From positions 1,523 to 35,574 of the forward strand of contig JADFZT010000052.1 of assembly GCA_015232395.1 (NCBI GenBank): a DNA stretch of 34,052 bases. The letters run 5' to 3'. Positions 32,417-34,052 of the stretch are shown here, one piece after another; the stretch's first letter is position 1, and the number at the start of each line of letters is the position of its first letter. Position numbers and translations under genes: made by a program. The notes under the pieces were generated by a model that had not been told where the DNA came from, did no database searches, and saw only the letters and a program-made list of their open reading frames with translations. The DNA is from Magnetococcales bacterium. GTDB taxonomy: Bacteria; Pseudomonadota; Magnetococcia; Magnetococcales; JADFZT01.

Positions 32417-33745
32417 ATGAGCTCCGCATCGAATCTACAACGGGCCGACGCCTCTTTTACCGACTACAAGGTGGCAGACATTTCCCTGGCCGAATGGGGC
32501 CGCAAGGAAGTGGCCATCGCTGAAACCGAAATGCCTGGATTGATGGCCCTCCGGGAAGAGTACAAGGGGAAAAAACCTCTGGCGGGCGCCCGCATTGCCG
32601 GCTGTCTGCACATGACCATCCAAACCGCCGTGCTGATGGAAACCCTGGTGGATCTGGGGGCTGAACTGCGCTGGTCCTCCTGCAACATTTTTTCCACCCA
32701 GGACCACGCCGCTGCGGCCATGGCTGCGGCCAATATTCCCACCTTTGCCTGGAAGGGAGAGACCGAAGAGGAGTTTTGGTGGTGCATCGACCAGACCATC
32801 AAAGGCCCTGACGGCTGGGTGCCCAACATGATTCTGGATGACGGCGGAGACCTGACGCTGGTGCTGCACCGCCCGGAATATGCTGAGCTTATGAAAGGTG
32901 TCCGGGGCCTCTCCGAGGAGACCACCACCGGGGTGCATCGTTTGAATGAAATGATGCAGGAGGGCTCCCTCAAAGTGCCCGCCTTCAACGTCAACGATTC
33001 GGTCACCAAATCCAAATTTGACAACCTCTACGGCTGCCGGGAATCATTGATCGATGGCATCAAGCGGGCCACCGATGTGATGATCGCGGGCAAGATTGCC
33101 GTGGTCTGCGGGTATGGAGATGTGGGCAAGGGGTGTGCTCAGGCCTTCCGGGGCATGGGTGCCACCACCTGGATCACCGAGATCGACCCCATCTGCGCCC
33201 TGCAAGCCTCCATGGAAGGCTACCGGGTGGTCACCATGGAGGAAGCCGCAAGCCAAGGGGATATCTTCGTCACCACCACCGGTAACGTCGATGTCATCAC
33301 CCGGGCCCACATGGATGTGATGAAGGATCAGGCCATCGTCTGCAACATCGGCCACTTTGACTCGGAAATCGACATCGCCGGTATCCGGGATCTCACCTGG
33401 GAAAACATCAAGCCCCAGGTGGATCATGTGATCTTTCCGGACGGCAAACGGATCATCGTGCTGGCAGAGGGACGCCTGGTCAACCTGGGCTGCGCCACGG
33501 GTCACGCCAGCTTCGTGATGTCCAACTCCTTCACCAACCAGGTGATGGCCCAGATCGAACTCTGGAACAATCCCGACCAATATCCGGTGGGGGTGTATGT
33601 GCTGCCGAAAAAGCTGGACGAAAAAGTCGCCCAACTGCACCTGGGCAAGCTGGGGGTCAACCTGACCAGATTGACTCCGAAGCAAGCGGAATATATCGGC
33701 GTCTCCCAGGATGGCCCCTTCAAGCCAGAGGCTTATCGGTATTGA
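32417..33745 (+). CDS. ahcY: S-adenosylhomocysteine hydrolase
   Basis: A 442-residue NAD-dependent enzyme that splits S-adenosylhomocysteine into adenosine and homocysteine, removing the inhibitor left by methyl transfer. [20 protein letters not shown], then [13 protein letters not shown], the NAD loop [31 protein letters not shown] and the C-terminal FKPEAYRY are all family hallmarks. It lies directly after metK, which makes the methyl donor, linking production and disposal. A 16-bp perfect hairpin follows 10 bases after the stop. Confidence 0.96.
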   Translation: MSSASNLQRADASFTDYKVADISLAEWGRKEVAIAETEMPGLMALREEYKGKKPLAGARIAGCLHMTIQTAVLMETLVDLGAELRWSSCNIFSTQDHAAAAMAAANIPTFAWKGETEEEFWWCIDQTIKGPDGWVPNMILDDGGDLTLVLHRPEYAELMKGVRGLSEETTTGVHRLNEMMQEGSLKVPAFNVNDSVTKSKFDNLYGCRESLIDGIKRATDVMIAGKIAVVCGYGDVGKGCAQAFRGMGATTWITEIDPICALQASMEGYRVVTMEEAASQGDIFVTTTGNVDVITRAHMDVMKDQAIVCNIGHFDSEIDIAGIRDLTWENIKPQVDHVIFPDGKRIIVLAEGRLVNLGCATGHASFVMSNSFTNQVMAQIELWNNPDQYPVGVYVLPKKLDEKVAQLHLGKLGVNLTRLTPKQAEYIGVSQDGPFKPEAYRY

Positions 33746-33755
33746 TACTCCCTTC

Positions 33756-33795
33756 CCGAGATGGTGCGGCCCTCACCAAGGCCGCACCATCTCGG
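33756..33795. terminator. 16-bp perfect hairpin after ahcY
   Basis: CCGAGATGGTGCGGCC (33756-33771) pairs without mismatch with GGCCGCACCATCTCGG (33780-33795) around the loop CTCACCAA. No T-run follows, so the release mechanism is unclear, but the position right after the operon fits termination or 3'-end protection. Confidence 0.6.
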
Positions 33796-33836
33796 ATATC
33801 AGAACCACACTATTACGCTTTATCAAGGAAAAACAG

Positions 33837-34052
33837 ATGTCTGTTGATCTTGAGACTGCTGCCAAAATAGCTCAAATTGTCATAGCGATCGCTGCTTCAA
33901 TCACTACAGCTAGCTTGATCTTGTTATGGAAACAGCTAAAGCAAACGCAAGAGCAGACCAGGAAAGAACATGAAAGAGTCTCCCGCAAAAAGTCGCTCTT
34001 TTGGAAACGTGATGCCGTGCCTGGATCCTGGATTTATGGTATGATTTTTCAG
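33837..34052 (+). CDS. membrane-anchored hypothetical protein, N-terminal part
   Basis: ATG 33837 follows AAGGA (33825-33829). The frame stays open to the window edge, giving 72 residues. Residues about 9-31 (AKIAQIVIAIAASITTASLI and three more) form one transmembrane helix, followed by a basic, Gln/Lys/Arg-rich cytoplasmic-type stretch (KQLKQTQEQTRKEHERVSRK). I do not recognise the family. The sequence is AT-richer than ahcY and is cut off from it by the strong hairpin, so it looks like the start of another accessory region. Confidence 0.65.
   Translation, partial: MSVDLETAAKIAQIVIAIAASITTASLILLWKQLKQTQEQTRKEHERVSRKKSLFWKRDAVPGSWIYGMIFQ

Noticed and set aside
1-34052. tRNA, rRNA, insertion sequence or prophage genes
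   Set aside because: None recognised; no transposase, integrase or structural RNA pattern was seen on either strand.

Overview
The window looks like chromosomal DNA of a GC-rich Gram-negative proteobacterium. It carries an LPS export block (kdsD-kdsC-lptC-lptA-lptB) followed by rpoN, ptsN, rapZ, an HPr gene and ptsI, in nearly the order known from the E. coli kdsD-to-npr locus. A metK-ahcY pair follows. The protein styles and this mixed gene order make me think of a deep-branching alphaproteobacterium such as Magnetococcales, but that is a guess; no magnetosome gene, rRNA or tRNA is visible.

Left part (1-8888): the tail of a DegT-type sugar aminotransferase and a secreted transglutaminase-like protein lie on the plus strand. 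They converge on a seven-gene minus-strand operon that reads, in transcription order, radical SAM/SPASM, radical SAM/SPASM, AsnB-type amidotransferase, GNAT acetyltransferase, WbqC-like protein, UPF0104/LPG-synthase-type membrane protein and family-2 glycosyltransferase. Five of the six junctions overlap by 4 or 8 bases, so the proteins are probably made together. I read it as a surface glycan or glycolipid pathway of unusual composition.

Middle part (8889-21036): an accessory, loosely packed region. It holds an FHA domain fused to a PPP-type phosphatase, a 32-codon secreted-peptide-like gene with its own near-consensus promoter and hairpin, an AT-richer orphan membrane protein, a hybrid response regulator/PAS/histidine kinase, a DUF420 membrane protein, a 21-residue-repeat coiled-coil protein, a PD-(D/E)XK-like protein with a heptad-repeat arm, a cyclic-nucleotide-binding protein, a CoA-binding protein and a four-CBS/PAS protein. 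Short tandem repeats occur in or beside several of these genes.

Right part (21192-34052): Kdo synthesis (KdsD, KdsC) and LPS transport (LptC, LptA, LptB) lead into sigma-54 and a regulatory phosphotransferase set (PtsN, RapZ, HPr, enzyme I). Compared with E. coli, the ribosome hibernation factor gene is missing between rpoN and ptsN, and a ptsI without a GAF domain has been added. A minisatellite sits between lptC and lptA, and an inverted pair of REP-like palindromes lies between lptB and rpoN. The methyl-cycle genes metK and ahcY end at a 16-bp perfect hairpin, and a truncated membrane-anchored gene begins at the window edge.
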